Position numbers and translations under genes: made by a program. From Devosia rhodophyticola (GTDB lineage Bacteria; Pseudomonadota; Alphaproteobacteria; Rhizobiales; Devosiaceae): 64,000 nt of DNA. Below the pieces are notes generated by a model. That model saw only the letters and a list, made by a program, of their open reading frames with translations. It was not told the origin of the DNA and made no database searches. Within the stretch, counting starts at the first letter, position 1, and every line of letters begins with the position of its first letter. The stretch lies in contig NZ_CP118247.1 in the NCBI RefSeq assembly GCF_028816475.1, positions 1-64,000 of the forward strand. Reading direction: 5' to 3'. Below, in pieces: positions 38,508 to 47,867 of the stretch.

Positions 38508-39710
38508 TTACAGGCGGTCCAGCTGGGTACTTGCCGGGTCGCGCCGTTTCACACTCAGAATTAATGGCAGGGCAAGCAAATAAATAGCAGCGCCGATGAT
38601 CCAGATCGAGCCTGGCCAGCCGGGCCGAACAAGGAAGTAGGAGAGCCCGAAAAACAATGGTCCAAATACGGCCGCCAGACTGACAAGGCTTGCCAGAACG
38701 CCCTGCAGTTGCCCCTGCTTGTCGGCGCCAACCTGTGAGGTAGTCAAGGATTGCAATGCCGGCATGCCGATGCCCCCCAATGCAAACAGCGGCGCCATCG
38801 CAAAGACAACCCACCCTTCAGATGTCAGGCCGAGCGTCACCAAAGCGATAATCTCAAATCCCATGCCAGCGACCAAGGCCCACCGCTCACCCATCCATTT
38901 TACTGCCGGTCCAGTTAGAAACGCCTGAGCGCCGGCATGGAAAAATCCGAACGTACCAAGCGACAGGCCAATGGCTAACCCGTTCCAGCCAAATTTGTCC
39001 TCTCCAAAGAGTGCCCAGACGGTGCCGTACATGGTGCCGACGAAGTTCATGATGGCGAAGATAGCCATCATCGGCACGAGTGCCCTGAAGGTCAGTGCCC
39101 AACGCAGGGGAATGAATGGATTGAGTGCCCGCCACTCGAACCGGCCGTTACGATCCCCTGCCCGCGATTCGGGCAAAAGAAATAGTGCCAGCGCGAAATT
39201 GAGCCCATTCAGCACGGCGGCTGCCACGAATGGCGCGCGCACCCAAAAATCGCCCAGCAATCCGCCCAATATCGGCCCAATGATGAAGCCGACACCAAAC
39301 ATTGCGTGGAAATAACCGAACCGACGCGCACGATCCTTCTCGGGCGAAATATCGGTGATATAAGCGGTTGCCACCGCCATATTGGCGCTGGTGATGCCCG
39401 CAATGGCGCGCCCCAAGACTAGCATCCAGAGTTCTGGCGCCACGGCCATCAGCACATAGTCGGTGGCCGCACCCGCCAGCGACAACAGCAGAATTGGTCG
39501 ACGACCAAATCGATCACTCAATACGCCAAGCACCGGTGAAAACAAGAACTGCATGGCCGAATAAAGTGCCAGCATGATGCCAAACAGCGTGGCGATCTGG
39601 GCTGTATGGGTGACGTCCCGCAATAGCGCGGGGAGAATGGGAAAAATCAACCCAATGCCGATAGCATCGAGCATGACGGCGGCCAAAATCAATACCAGTG
39701 GCCTGTTCAT
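38508..39710 (-). CDS. TetA-like MFS drug exporter
   Basis: A 400-residue, 12-helix major facilitator protein of the DHA1 family, closest in pattern to the tetracycline exporters (MNRPLVLILAAVMLDAIGIGLIFPILP). The loop 2-3 motif A is GVLSDRFGRRPILLLS near residue 61, and motif C is GFIIGPILGGLLG near residue 135. Such chromosomal homologs are common in Hyphomicrobiales and often do not confer tetracycline resistance; the substrate is not shown by sequence. No TetR-type regulator is adjacent. It interrupts the usual lon-hup neighbourhood. Confidence 0.85.
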   Translation of the reverse strand: MNRPLVLILAAVMLDAIGIGLIFPILPALLRDVTHTAQIATLFGIMLALYSAMQFLFSPVLGVLSDRFGRRPILLLSLAGAATDYVLMAVAPELWMLVLGRAIAGITSANMAVATAYITDISPEKDRARRFGYFHAMFGVGFIIGPILGGLLGDFWVRAPFVAAAVLNGLNFALALFLLPESRAGDRNGRFEWRALNPFIPLRWALTFRALVPMMAIFAIMNFVGTMYGTVWALFGEDKFGWNGLAIGLSLGTFGFFHAGAQAFLTGPAVKWMGERWALVAGMGFEIIALVTLGLTSEGWVVFAMAPLFALGGIGMPALQSLTTSQVGADKQGQLQGVLASLVSLAAVFGPLFFGLSYFLVRPGWPGSIWIIGAAIYLLALPLILSVKRRDPASTQLDRL

Positions 39711-39826
39711 GTTTTCCGCTCAACATTTCGTCCCGCGGACCATACTGAGTTCGCGGTTCGCGATCAAGCCGATGTTCTGCTTTTATTCCGCCCAGTCACA
39801 ACGCGATCCAACCGGGGATCGAAATG

Positions 39827-39852
39827 CAAAACGGCAGCCCTCGGGCCGCCGT
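39827..39852 (-). terminator. Rho-independent terminator of lon
   Basis: Minus strand: ACGGCGGCCC and GGGCTGCCGT form a 10-pair stem with a tight loop, followed by TTTGCATTT, starting 24 nt after the lon stop. Confidence 0.75.
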
Positions 39853-39875
39853 CTGCAGTCACGTCGAAGCCGAAA

Positions 39876-42302
39876 TCAGTGCGGCAAACCGCCTACGACT
39901 TCTTCGGTATCAACGGCAACGGGTGTTGCCGGTTGTTCGTCAAAATTCCATTCAATCGGTTCAGGCTCGCGTACCAGCGCCCGCTTGATCACCTGATCCA
40001 TGCGGCTAACCGGCACGATCTCCATGCCTTCCTTGACGATATCGGGAATCTCGGCCAGGTCGCGCATGTTCTCTTCGGGAATCAACACAGTCTTGATGCC
40101 GCCTCGAAGCGCTGCCAGAAGTTTTTCCTTCAGCCCGCCAATTGGCAGCACCCGGCCTCGCAGCGTTATCTCGCCTGTCATGGCGATATCATTGCGAACG
40201 GCAATGCCGGTCATGACCGAAACAATGGCGGTCGCCATACCGATACCGGCGGACGGTCCATCCTTGGGCGTTGCCCCTTCGGGCAAATGCACGTGGATAT
40301 CGCGCGTATCGAACATCGGCGGCTTGATGCCGAAATCAATCGAACGCGAGCGCACATAGGCGGTCGCGGCCGTCAGTGATTCCTTCATTACTTCCTTGAT
40401 GTTGCCCGTCACCGTCATGCGCCCCTTTCCGGGGGTCATTACGCCTTCGATGGTCAGCAATTCGCCACCGACCGAAGTCCAGGCAAGTCCGGTTACCAAG
40501 CCGACCTGCGCTTCGGCTTCGATTTCGCCGTGCGTGTAGATGTCAGCGCCGAGGAACTTGGTCAAAAGCTCCTCATCGATTGTCACCGATTTGACCTTGG
40601 TCCGCAGGATTTCGGCCACCGACTTGCGCATCAGCTTGGAAATCTCGCGTTTCAGGCTACGCACCCCGGCTTCGCGGGTATAGCGCTGGATCAGGGCCGT
40701 CAGCATTTCATCGCTAAGGATGAATTCCTTGGCCTCAAGGCCGTTTTCCTTGAGGGTTTCCGGCATCAAATGCTGCTTTGCAATCGCATGCTTTTCCTGC
40801 TCGGTGTAGCCGGACAGCCGGATGATCTCCATGCGGTCCATTAATGGGCCTGGAATGTTCAGCGTGTTCGAGGTGGTCACGAACATCACATCAGAAAGGT
40901 CATAGTCGACCTCAAGATAGTGATCGGCAAATGTATGGTTCTGTTCAGGATCCAACACTTCGAGCAGCGCCGAGGACGGATCGCCGCGGAAATCCTGACC
41001 CATCTTGTCGATCTCGTCGAGCAGGAACAGCGGATTGGATTTTCCAACCTTCTTGATCGACTGAATTACTTTGCCAGGCATGGAGCCGATGTAGGTGCGG
41101 CGGTGCCCACGGATTTCGGCTTCGTCCCGAACCCCGCCCAGCGCCATGCGCACGAACTCGCGGCCTGTCGCCTTGGCGATGGACTTGCCCAGAGATGTCT
41201 TGCCGACACCTGGAGGGCCGACAAGGCAGAGGATTGGCCCCTTGAGCTTGCCAGTACGGCTTTGCACCGCCAGATACTCGAGAATGCGTTCCTTGACCTT
41301 TTCGAGACCATAATGGTCCTCGTCGAGGACTTTTTCGGCCAGCAGCAGGTCACGCTTGACCTTGGTTTTCTTGCCCCATGGCAGCCCCAGCAACACATCG
41401 AGATAGTTGCGTACGACCGTGGCTTCGGCCGACATCGGGCTCATCGCCTTGAGCTTCTTGAGCTCTCCGTCGGCTTTGGCGCGGGCTTCCTTGGAAAGCT
41501 TGGTTTTCTTGATGCGTTCCTCGAGTTCGGTCAGCTCGTTGGAGCCTTCCTCGCCATCGCCGAGTTCGCGCTGGATCGCCTTCATTTGCTCATTGAGATA
41601 ATATTCGCGTTGGGTCTTTTCCATCTGGCGCTTGACGCGGGAACGGATACGCTTTTCCACCTGCAGGACGCCAATTTCGCCTTCCATCAGGCCCAAAATT
41701 TTGGTGAACCGGTCAGCAACCGAGACGGTTGCCAGCAGGTCTTCCTTTTCGTTGATCTTGATCACCAGATGGCTGGCGATGGTATCGGCCAACTTGGAGT
41801 GGTTTTCGATCTGGCTGACGGCAGCTACGACCTCTGCATTGATCTTCTTGTTGAGCTTGACGTAATTCTCAAACTCGGACTGAGCCGAACGAGCCAGAGC
41901 TTCAAGCTCGGTGGCATCATGTTCGGGCTCAGACAAAACGCTTGCCTCAGCCTCAAAATAATCGACGGTCTGCAAATAGCGATCAATCGTGGCGCGGCTC
42001 AGGCCTTCGACCAACACCTTGACGGTGCCGTCGGGCAGTTTGAGCAGCTGCAGCACGGTGGCGATGGTGCCTGTGTCATAGATCTGGTCGGGCGCAGGAT
42101 CATCATCCTGTGCGTTTTTCTGGGTTACGACGAGAATGTGCTTGTCGTCGCGCATGACCTCTTCGAGCGCTTTGACCGATTTTTCGCGACCAACGAACAG
42201 CGGCACGATCATACCGGGGAACACCACGATATCGCGCAGGGGGAGAACAGGATAAACCCGATCCCGGCTGGTATCACCGCCGGCGGGATTGAGGTCCGAC
42301 AT
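39876..42302 (-). CDS. lon: ATP-dependent protease Lon
   Basis: Hexameric AAA+ protease for damaged and regulatory proteins. The 808-residue protein has the N-terminal substrate domain ([22 protein letters not shown]), Walker [14 protein letters not shown], Walker [10 protein letters not shown], and the proteolytic domain with catalytic Ser684 in [10 protein letters not shown] and the dyad Lys in [13 protein letters not shown]. It is complete. The 5' leader holds a strong stem-loop right before the ribosome binding site. Confidence 0.97.
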   Translation of the reverse strand: MSDLNPAGGDTSRDRVYPVLPLRDIVVFPGMIVPLFVGREKSVKALEEVMRDDKHILVVTQKNAQDDDPAPDQIYDTGTIATVLQLLKLPDGTVKVLVEGLSRATIDRYLQTVDYFEAEASVLSEPEHDATELEALARSAQSEFENYVKLNKKINAEVVAAVSQIENHSKLADTIASHLVIKINEKEDLLATVSVADRFTKILGLMEGEIGVLQVEKRIRSRVKRQMEKTQREYYLNEQMKAIQRELGDGEEGSNELTELEERIKKTKLSKEARAKADGELKKLKAMSPMSAEATVVRNYLDVLLGLPWGKKTKVKRDLLLAEKVLDEDHYGLEKVKERILEYLAVQSRTGKLKGPILCLVGPPGVGKTSLGKSIAKATGREFVRMALGGVRDEAEIRGHRRTYIGSMPGKVIQSIKKVGKSNPLFLLDEIDKMGQDFRGDPSSALLEVLDPEQNHTFADHYLEVDYDLSDVMFVTTSNTLNIPGPLMDRMEIIRLSGYTEQEKHAIAKQHLMPETLKENGLEAKEFILSDEMLTALIQRYTREAGVRSLKREISKLMRKSVAEILRTKVKSVTIDEELLTKFLGADIYTHGEIEAEAQVGLVTGLAWTSVGGELLTIEGVMTPGKGRMTVTGNIKEVMKESLTAATAYVRSRSIDFGIKPPMFDTRDIHVHLPEGATPKDGPSAGIGMATAIVSVMTGIAVRNDIAMTGEITLRGRVLPIGGLKEKLLAALRGGIKTVLIPEENMRDLAEIPDIVKEGMEIVPVSRMDQVIKRALVREPEPIEWNFDEQPATPVAVDTEEVVGGLPH

Positions 42303-42317
42303 CTCTTTTCCTTTCCG

Positions 42318-42350
42318 GGGCGCGCTGGAAGGAAGGAGGGAAGCGCGCCC
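42318..42350 (-). promoter_or_regulatory. Stem-loop in the lon leader
   Basis: GGGCGCGC and GCGCGCCC form a perfect 8-pair stem around a 17-nt loop that is all pyrimidine in the lon mRNA except two bases. It ends about 15 nt before the lon ATG, just upstream of GGAAAGGA, so it could influence translation. Confidence 0.5.
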
Positions 42351-42584
42351 GTAAACAGACAGCCCTAGACCATATCATGGGCTGATTCCGATTAATAAAT
42401 AGGGCTAAGTGCGGTTAGGACAAGGTAACCCCCATTATTTTGTACCAAATCAATAGCCGCAAGGCCTGGACCTGCCGACCAAACGGATTAATCACTGAAA
42501 CCGGAAATCGACATCCCTTGATTCACAGCGTGCTAACAATATGCAGCGAGACAAAATCTCGGTCTTTGGCCGGATTGTGCTAGC
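42351..42584. other. Divergent intergenic region between lon and arginase
   Basis: Holds the promoters of both genes. AT-rich stretches occur, but no element pair stands out on either strand. Confidence 0.4.
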
Positions 42585-43595
42585 GTGATGTTCGACCGAC
42601 ATCCAGGATTTGCCCATGAACGCCACCCCCCCAGAGCAAGCACCCTCCCCCTTCAAATTGACCTACTCGGCATTCCCAGCGATGCCGGCGCTTCGCGTCG
42701 TGGTTGCAGCATGGGGCCGGAGGCGCTGCGGGTGGCTGGATTACGCGAAACGCTGGTAAGCCTGGGCCATGATGTTGCGGATTTGGGCGACCTGCGCAAG
42801 GAAAGTGGCCTGAACCAGCTCTCTGTCGCCGCCCGACAGGCAGAAGTGTTGGCGCTTGCGGCGCAAAGCAGCGAAAAGGGTCTGGCCTCCTTGCAGCGCG
42901 GACGCCTGCCAATATTCCTCGGTGGCGATCACAGTCTGTCAATGGGTACGATTTCCGGCGTCGCGCGCCATTGTGCTGCGGCCAAAAGGGCGCTGCATGT
43001 GCTTTGGATCGACGCGCATGGTGATTTTAACACGCCAGCAACTTCGCCCTCAGGTAACCTGCATGGCATGCCATTGGCGCTGCTGTGCAATGAACCGGAA
43101 TTTGGCGAAGCGTTTCGGGGTGACTGGCGCGGTAGCGTCGATCCACAAAATGTAACGATCCTTGGCGCACGATCAATTGATCGCGCCGAACGTCAATTGC
43201 TGGAAACGCGCGGTGTCGATGTCGTGGATATGCGTCGCATCGATGAGTTGGGCGCCGCTGCTCTCATGCGCGAGATTATTGAGAAAGTGCAGGCAACCGA
43301 TGCGCATTTGCACGTTAGTCTGGATGTTGATGCCATTGATCCTGCGATTGCGCCAGGTGCGGGCACGCCGGTTGCTGGTGGGTTAACCTATCGGGAAGCC
43401 CATATTGCCATGGAAATGCTGCACGACGCGCAATGCCTGGGTTCGCTCGATATTGTCGAACTCAACCTGTTCCTCGACCATGCCGGGCGGAGCGCCGAAA
43501 TCCTGGTGGATCTGACCGCGAGCCTTTTCGGCCGTCAGATTATGCCGCGCCAACCGACGCGCCGCTTAATTGTGGCGACGCCGGTTGCACACTAG
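42585..43595 (+). CDS. rocF: Arginase
   Basis: Hydrolyses arginine to ornithine and urea. The manganese ligands are all present: GGDHS, DAHGDFN and SLDVDAIDP, with GNLHGMP between. The open frame from 42585 (MMFDRHPGF) lacks a ribosome binding site. A better start is the ATG at 42616 (MNATPP) with CAGGAT upstream, but it is one base out of frame because of a run of seven C (42626-42632); eight would join it to the body as a 326-residue protein. Arginine catabolism would feed ornithine to the decarboxylase at 60766, though the genes are unlinked. It converges on emrB with an 8-nt gap. Confidence 0.9.
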   Translation: MMFDRHPGFAHERHPPRASTLPLQIDLLGIPSDAGASRRGCSMGPEALRVAGLRETLVSLGHDVADLGDLRKESGLNQLSVAARQAEVLALAAQSSEKGLASLQRGRLPIFLGGDHSLSMGTISGVARHCAAAKRALHVLWIDAHGDFNTPATSPSGNLHGMPLALLCNEPEFGEAFRGDWRGSVDPQNVTILGARSIDRAERQLLETRGVDVVDMRRIDELGAAALMREIIEKVQATDAHLHVSLDVDAIDPAIAPGAGTPVAGGLTYREAHIAMEMLHDAQCLGSLDIVELNLFLDHAGRSAEILVDLTASLFGRQIMPRQPTRRLIVATPVAH

Positions 43596-43603
43596 GCGCC
43601 AGA

Positions 43604-45145
43604 CTACTCAGCCATGGCGTGCGTTGGGTCGGGCTTATCAGCTTTGCCGCCTGATTTGAGAAAAAACACAATCGGGATCGACACCAGCGTCACCAGCATC
43701 ATCAGCTTAAAATCATCAAGATAGGCAATCATGGCCGCCTGCTGTTGCACCAGTCCATCCAGCATTGCCATGATGGAATTGTTACCACCGACAGCACCAA
43801 TTGCCTGTTGCATTGCCGGCGAACTCAGATCAACGCGCTCGCCGAGTTCGGCGTGGTTAACCGCAAGCATTTGCGCCAAAACAGCGGTCACCATCGAGAT
43901 GCCGACACCGGATCCAACGTTACGGACCAAACTAAAAAAGCTTGTCGCATCAACGCGGAACTGCGGCTTGATCGTCACAAAGGCCAAGGTTGAAAGGGGA
44001 ACAAACACCATGCCCAGGCCGAGCCCCTGCAGGGCCCCACTTGTCATGATCAGCGTTTGATCCATTTCCAGATTGAAGCCAGTCATCATGTAGAGCGACC
44101 AGGCGGAAATAACCAGCCCCGCGATTACCATGATCCGCGGGTCGAATTTTCCCATCAGGCGGCCAACCAAAATCATCGACACAAAGGTGCCAACTCCGCG
44201 TGGGGCCATAACCATTCCCGTTTCGATCACGGGATATCCCATCAGTGACTGCAGGAGCGGCGGCAGCAGGGCCAATCCCGAAAAGGTGGTGATGCCAACG
44301 ACGAAGATAAAAATCAGGCCGGTCGCGAAATTGCGGTCCTTGAACATGGCGAGGTCAATGAATGGGTCCTCTGCGGTCAGGCAATGAACAATGAATACCC
44401 AAAGCCCGCTGATGGACACACCCAGATATATCCAGATTTCCACCGCATCAAACCAATCAACCACCTGCCCCCGGTCCAGCAGAAGTTGCATGCAGGCGAT
44501 TGAAATTGCCAGCATCGAAAAGCCGAAAAAATCAAAACGCCGCAGATTGATTTTGCTCTTGGGCATGAACAGGGCCAGCGCGGTCAAAGCCGCAATCCCA
44601 ACGGGCAAATTGACCAGAAAAACAGCGCGCCAATTGAAAGTTTCGGTCAACCAGCCGCCCAGCGTAGGCCCGATGATCGGGCCGACCATGATACCCGCCC
44701 CGAAAATTGCCATGGCCTGGCCAAATTTTTCGCGCGGATTGATGTCGAGTAGTGTCGACTGTGCGAGCGGCACCATCACTGCGCCGCATATGCCCTGAAA
44801 TACTCGGAACATGACCATTTCCGGCAAGCTTTGAGCCAGTCCGCACAATCCCGATGATATTGTGAACCCGGCAACTGCGCCCAGGATCAGAACACGCCGT
44901 CCCAGCCGATCCGCCAACCACCCCGTCAGCGGAGTCGCAATGGCCGCAGCCACGATATAGGACGTCAGCACCCAGTTGATTTCGTCCTGCGAGGCCGAAA
45001 GGCTTGAGCGCATATGCGGCAGCGCCACATTGGCGATGGTTGTATCGAGAACCTGCATGATCGTCGCCAGCATGATGGCGAAGGTCAACAGACCCTTGTT
45101 CGCCACCACAACGGCGGGTGCTGAAACGGTTTCGGGGGCAGCCAT
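43604..45145 (-). CDS. emrB: EmrB/QacA-type MFS multidrug exporter (DHA2, 14 helices)
   Basis: Inner-membrane drug/proton antiporter. The start chosen is the ATG at 45145 (MAAPETVSAPAVV) with AGGAAGG 9 nt upstream; the frame runs 22 codons further. The 513-residue protein has the DHA2 hallmarks LDTTIANVALPHM, GWLADRLGRRVLILG (motif A) and GPIIGPTLGGWLTETFNWRAVFLVNLPVG (motif C). With the upstream EmrA-type adaptor and an outer-membrane channel it would form a tripartite pump. It is the third gene of marR-emrA-emrB. Confidence 0.9.
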   Translation of the reverse strand: MAAPETVSAPAVVVANKGLLTFAIMLATIMQVLDTTIANVALPHMRSSLSASQDEINWVLTSYIVAAAIATPLTGWLADRLGRRVLILGAVAGFTISSGLCGLAQSLPEMVMFRVFQGICGAVMVPLAQSTLLDINPREKFGQAMAIFGAGIMVGPIIGPTLGGWLTETFNWRAVFLVNLPVGIAALTALALFMPKSKINLRRFDFFGFSMLAISIACMQLLLDRGQVVDWFDAVEIWIYLGVSISGLWVFIVHCLTAEDPFIDLAMFKDRNFATGLIFIFVVGITTFSGLALLPPLLQSLMGYPVIETGMVMAPRGVGTFVSMILVGRLMGKFDPRIMVIAGLVISAWSLYMMTGFNLEMDQTLIMTSGALQGLGLGMVFVPLSTLAFVTIKPQFRVDATSFFSLVRNVGSGVGISMVTAVLAQMLAVNHAELGERVDLSSPAMQQAIGAVGGNNSIMAMLDGLVQQQAAMIAYLDDFKLMMLVTLVSIPIVFFLKSGGKADKPDPTHAMAE

Positions 45146-45167
45146 AATGATGCGCCTTCCTGCTGGA

Positions 45168-46263
45168 TCAGAGCATCTTTTCGAGCGTTGTTCTGCCGGT
45201 ATCGACGGCAACCGTGGCGCTCATGCCTGAGCGCAGTTCGGGCATATTGGCCTCATTGGCCTCATCCAGCTTGACACGCACGGTAATGCGCTGAGTTACC
45301 TTGACCCAGTTGCCCGTGGCGTTCTGAGCCGGGATAAGCGCAAACTGCGAACCTGTAGCCGCGCCAATGCTGTCAACGGTGCCATGCAGTTCAAGGCCGG
45401 GATAGGCATCAACACCGACATCGACTGGCAACCCAGCCTTGAGCCCTTCAATCTGGGTTTCCTTGAAGTTGGCATCAATCCAGGTGTCAGTGGATTTGAT
45501 TAGACTGGCAATTGTGCTGCCGGTAGCGATGAACTGACCGACGTTGAGGCTGGCCATCTGGCTGACTATGCCTCCGGCCGGTGCCCTGACCGTAGTCTTT
45601 TTCGAGATTACGCTGGGCATTGTCGCGTTGGGCGATCGCCGTACGCACCGTTGGATGATCATCGGTCTTGATGTCAGGATTGCCCGCAAGCGCTGCAGTT
45701 GCGGCCGCCAGTTCCTGATTGGCCAGCGACAGGGTCGATTTGGCCGTCTGCAGCGCCAGCGCGACATCGTCCAGACTTGCCGTCGCCGAAATGCCCTGAT
45801 CAACAGAAGATTTGCGCCGATCAAATTCGCGCTGCCGCAAGTCCAACGCCAGGCGAGCAGAATCAAGTTTTGCCTGCGCCGTGCCATAGGCGACCCGCAA
45901 TTGCTCAACATTGGCGCGCGCCGCTGCCAGGCCTGCCTCGGCCTGTTCCAGCGCTATGCGATAAGGTTCAGGATCAATTTGAAACAGCACATCGCCTGCG
46001 GCGACTTTCTGGTTTTCGCGCACGTCGACTTCAATCACCCTGCCCCCGACATCGGCGGAGAGGGAGACCTTGACCTGTTGGACATAGGCGTTATCGGTGT
46101 CGATATATCGCCCGCCTGTCAACCAGACGTATGCACCACCGCCGGCCAACACCAGCGGCACAACGATCATCAAAGCAGTGCGACGACCGCGCTTTTTCGC
46201 CGGGGGTGCAGCGTCAACGGGTTCGGCTGTGGCTTCAATGTCTTTTTTCAGTGGGGCGTTCAT
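45168..46263 (-). CDS. emrA: EmrA-type membrane fusion protein (frame-disrupted in this sequence)
   Basis: HlyD-family adaptor linking the EmrB pump to the outer membrane. First frame: cytoplasmic start MNAPLKKDIEATAEP, one membrane helix (ALMIVVPLVLAGGGAYVWL, about 30-48), then the biotinyl-lipoyl half and a coiled coil, to NLEK at codon 222. The second frame resumes TTVRAPAGGIVSQMASLNVGQ and continues to the stop. The slip is five A where four fit (45598-45602), one inserted base. Repaired length 364 residues, normal. Its ATG overlaps the marR stop by one base. Confidence 0.88.
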
Positions 46264-46757
46264 TATTGATCCTCGCGCCGGGCCAGATGACCGGACAAAT
46301 TTTGCGATACTTTGGTCAGAGCGCTGACCAACAGGGTGCGTTCGCTCTCCGATACACCGGCAAATGCGTCTTCGCTGACGCTGACCGCCAGAACCTTGAG
46401 CTCTTCGATCAGTTTCAACGCCGACGGCGCGGCGCTCGCTATTTTTGCCCGGCTGTCATTGGCGTCGGCGGTCCGCACAACCAGTCCGCGCGTTTCCAGA
46501 CGATCCAGGACGCCGCTAACCGTCATGGGATCGGTTTCAACGAGGCTGGACAGTGTTGCTTGGGTCAAACCGCCAGACGCGGCCAGCTGCGCCAGCACGC
46601 GCCATTGCGGCAGTGTCAGGTCGTGACGCTTGGCGTGCATCTCAAATGCCCGCCGAAACTGCTTTGCAACAGCGACAACAAGGAAGCTCCTGGGCGCGAT
46701 GTCAGCCATACTCAATGGCTTCAGATCTTCTGCAAGCGGTTCTGGTGCACGTTTCAT
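46263..46757 (-). CDS. MarR-family regulator of the emrAB operon
   Basis: Winged-helix dimer regulator. The start chosen is the ATG at 46757 (MKRAPEPLAEDL); the open frame runs 37 codons further upstream through its own promoter. The 164-residue protein has the family core: LPQWRVLAQLAASGGLTQATL, SSLVETDPMTVSGVLDRLE (recognition helix) and the wing TRGLVVRTADANDSRAKIA. Known: MarR proteins next to EmrAB pumps usually repress the operon until a drug binds. An inverted repeat lies exactly within its promoter spacer. Confidence 0.85.
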   Translation of the reverse strand: MKRAPEPLAEDLKPLSMADIAPRSFLVVAVAKQFRRAFEMHAKRHDLTLPQWRVLAQLAASGGLTQATLSSLVETDPMTVSGVLDRLETRGLVVRTADANDSRAKIASAAPSALKLIEELKVLAVSVSEDAFAGVSESERTLLVSALTKVSQNLSGHLARREDQ

Positions 46758-46764
46758 ATGCGCA

Positions 46765-46792
46765 CATATAATAAGGACGCTTATAAAGTCAA
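46765..46792 (-). promoter_or_regulatory. marR-emrAB promoter with embedded inverted repeat
   Basis: Minus strand: -35 TTGACT (46787-46792), 16 nt, -10 TATATG (46765-46770). The spacer contains ATAAG-N4-CTTAT (46771-46784), a likely MarR operator half-site pair. The -10 ends only 7 nt before the chosen ATG, so the mRNA could start at or next to the initiation codon. Confidence 0.55.
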
Positions 46793-46913
46793 TGCAAATG
46801 TCGCATGCTTTGGACCCAGAGCTTTGCGCATCGGGGTCAATGATTAACGGATGGTAATGCAACGTCATTTTTGGGGGACGCGTTGAACAACATCAAACAA
46901 TCAGGAGATAACA

Positions 46914-47282
46914 ATGCTAAAATTGATAGCAGGTCCCGAAAACATTCTTGCGACCAAATTGTCTGGCGAGGCCGGTTTGGAGGACGTCAAGACGTTCTAC
47001 GAAGCGATTGATTCCAAACTCCAGGCAAACAAGACCATCGGGGTGGTTATCGATATCACCGAATTCGAGGATGCGTCACGGGATGCCGTCGTGGCCGACG
47101 TAAAAAATGAAATTGGGCTACTGGGCAAGTTAGGGCAGTTCCACCGGATGGCCTTACTCACCGAAAAAAGATGGATTGCCTTCCTGGCTGAACACCTGGA
47201 CCCAATCGTTCCATCATTGAAAATGAAAATATTTGCACCCGGGCAAACCCAGGCCGCGATCGAATGGGCCAGACAGTCTTGA
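46914..47282 (+). CDS. SpoIIAA-like (STAS-fold) protein
   Basis: A 122-residue protein resembling the SpoIIAA-like family (also called STAS/UspA-type): KLSGEAGLEDVKTFYEAIDS, VVIDITEFEDASRDAVVADV, FHRMALLTEKRWIAFLAEHL and FAPGQTQAAIEWARQ, the last a common ending. Members may bind lipids or act in stress control, but none is defined biochemically well enough to name a function. The start has AGGAG 6 nt upstream. It is divergent from marR (156 nt apart); the two may share regulation. Confidence 0.8.
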   Translation: MLKLIAGPENILATKLSGEAGLEDVKTFYEAIDSKLQANKTIGVVIDITEFEDASRDAVVADVKNEIGLLGKLGQFHRMALLTEKRWIAFLAEHLDPIVPSLKMKIFAPGQTQAAIEWARQS

Positions 47283-47309
47283 GGCTGAAGTTGCCGAATC
47301 GCGAACCGT

Positions 47310-47341
47310 TAAACAAACATGCCGGGCAAGGTGCCCGGCAT
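47310..47341. terminator. Terminator between the SpoIIAA-like gene and tRNA-Leu
   Basis: ATGCCGGGCA and TGCCCGGCAT form a perfect 10-pair stem with a 3-nt loop. On the minus strand it is followed by GTTTGTTTAA and would end tRNA-Leu transcription; on the plus strand it could also stop the SpoIIAA-like gene. Confidence 0.8.
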
Positions 47342-47364
47342 TAGTCTAGAACTCAAAAAGAGTT

Positions 47365-47450
47365 TGGTGCGGTCGAGAAGACTCGAACTTCCACGGGTGT
47401 TACCCCACAGCGACCTCAACGCTGCGCGTCTACCATTCCGCCACGACCGC
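47365..47450 (-). tRNA. tRNA-Leu (GAG)
   Basis: 86 nt with encoded CCA and a long variable arm (class II). Acceptor GCGGTCG pairs with CGACCGC; the anticodon stem CAGCG/CGCTG encloses TTGAGGT, anticodon GAG; T arm GGAAGTTCGAGTCTTC. Confidence 0.97.
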
Positions 47451-47555
47451 ACGCCATGGTAATGCTTGCCCGGAGGCGAAGCGTGCCAGCATGTAGCAAA
47501 GCTCAATGCCAACCTCAAGCGATTAAATCTGTTTTATCCAGACAGATTTGGGACG

Positions 47556-47789
47556 TCAGTCGCGTTTGAAAATCTTGTCGGTAACGCGGACGCGCAAATT
47601 GCCGCCCTCAATGTCGACTTCGCCATGGGCGACAAGCGTGTTGTTCGCATAAACCCGCATCGGATCGTTCTCGGATGTATCCAGTTCGATCACCGCGCCG
47701 CGCCCCATGCGCAGCAAATGGTGCACGGGCATGGTTGCCGCACCAAGTTCGACGGTGATGTTCACTTCAATATTCTCTAATGTGCTCAT
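47556..47789 (-). CDS. Stand-alone FliN-type (SpoA domain) protein
   Basis: A 77-residue protein consisting almost only of a FliN/YscQ C-terminal domain: ENIEVNITVELGAATMPVHHL, LLRMGRGAVIELD, MRVYANNTLVAHGEVDI and NLRVRVTDKI. FliN forms the flagellar C-ring with FliM and FliG; YscQ/SctQ is its type III secretion counterpart. The start at 47789 (MSTLEN) fits the domain; the frame continues 16 codons upstream. No flagellar or secretion gene is in the window, so whether it joins a motor encoded elsewhere is open. Confidence 0.82.
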   Translation of the reverse strand: MSTLENIEVNITVELGAATMPVHHLLRMGRGAVIELDTSENDPMRVYANNTLVAHGEVDIEGGNLRVRVTDKIFKRD

Positions 47790-47867
47790 AAATAGATGTC
47801 TGGAACCTCGGGCCGGTCCGGCGCATGGTGCGCCCAACGGAATCTCGTGGGCAATTGTTTGGCGACT

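Noticed and set aside
38508..39710. Calling the MFS gene an acquired tetracycline resistance gene
   Set aside because: No TetR regulator, transposon or repeat flanks it, and chromosomal DHA1 homologs without resistance are common.
40920..42368. A 482-codon plus-strand open frame
   Set aside because: Antisense to lon; same artefact, no start signal.
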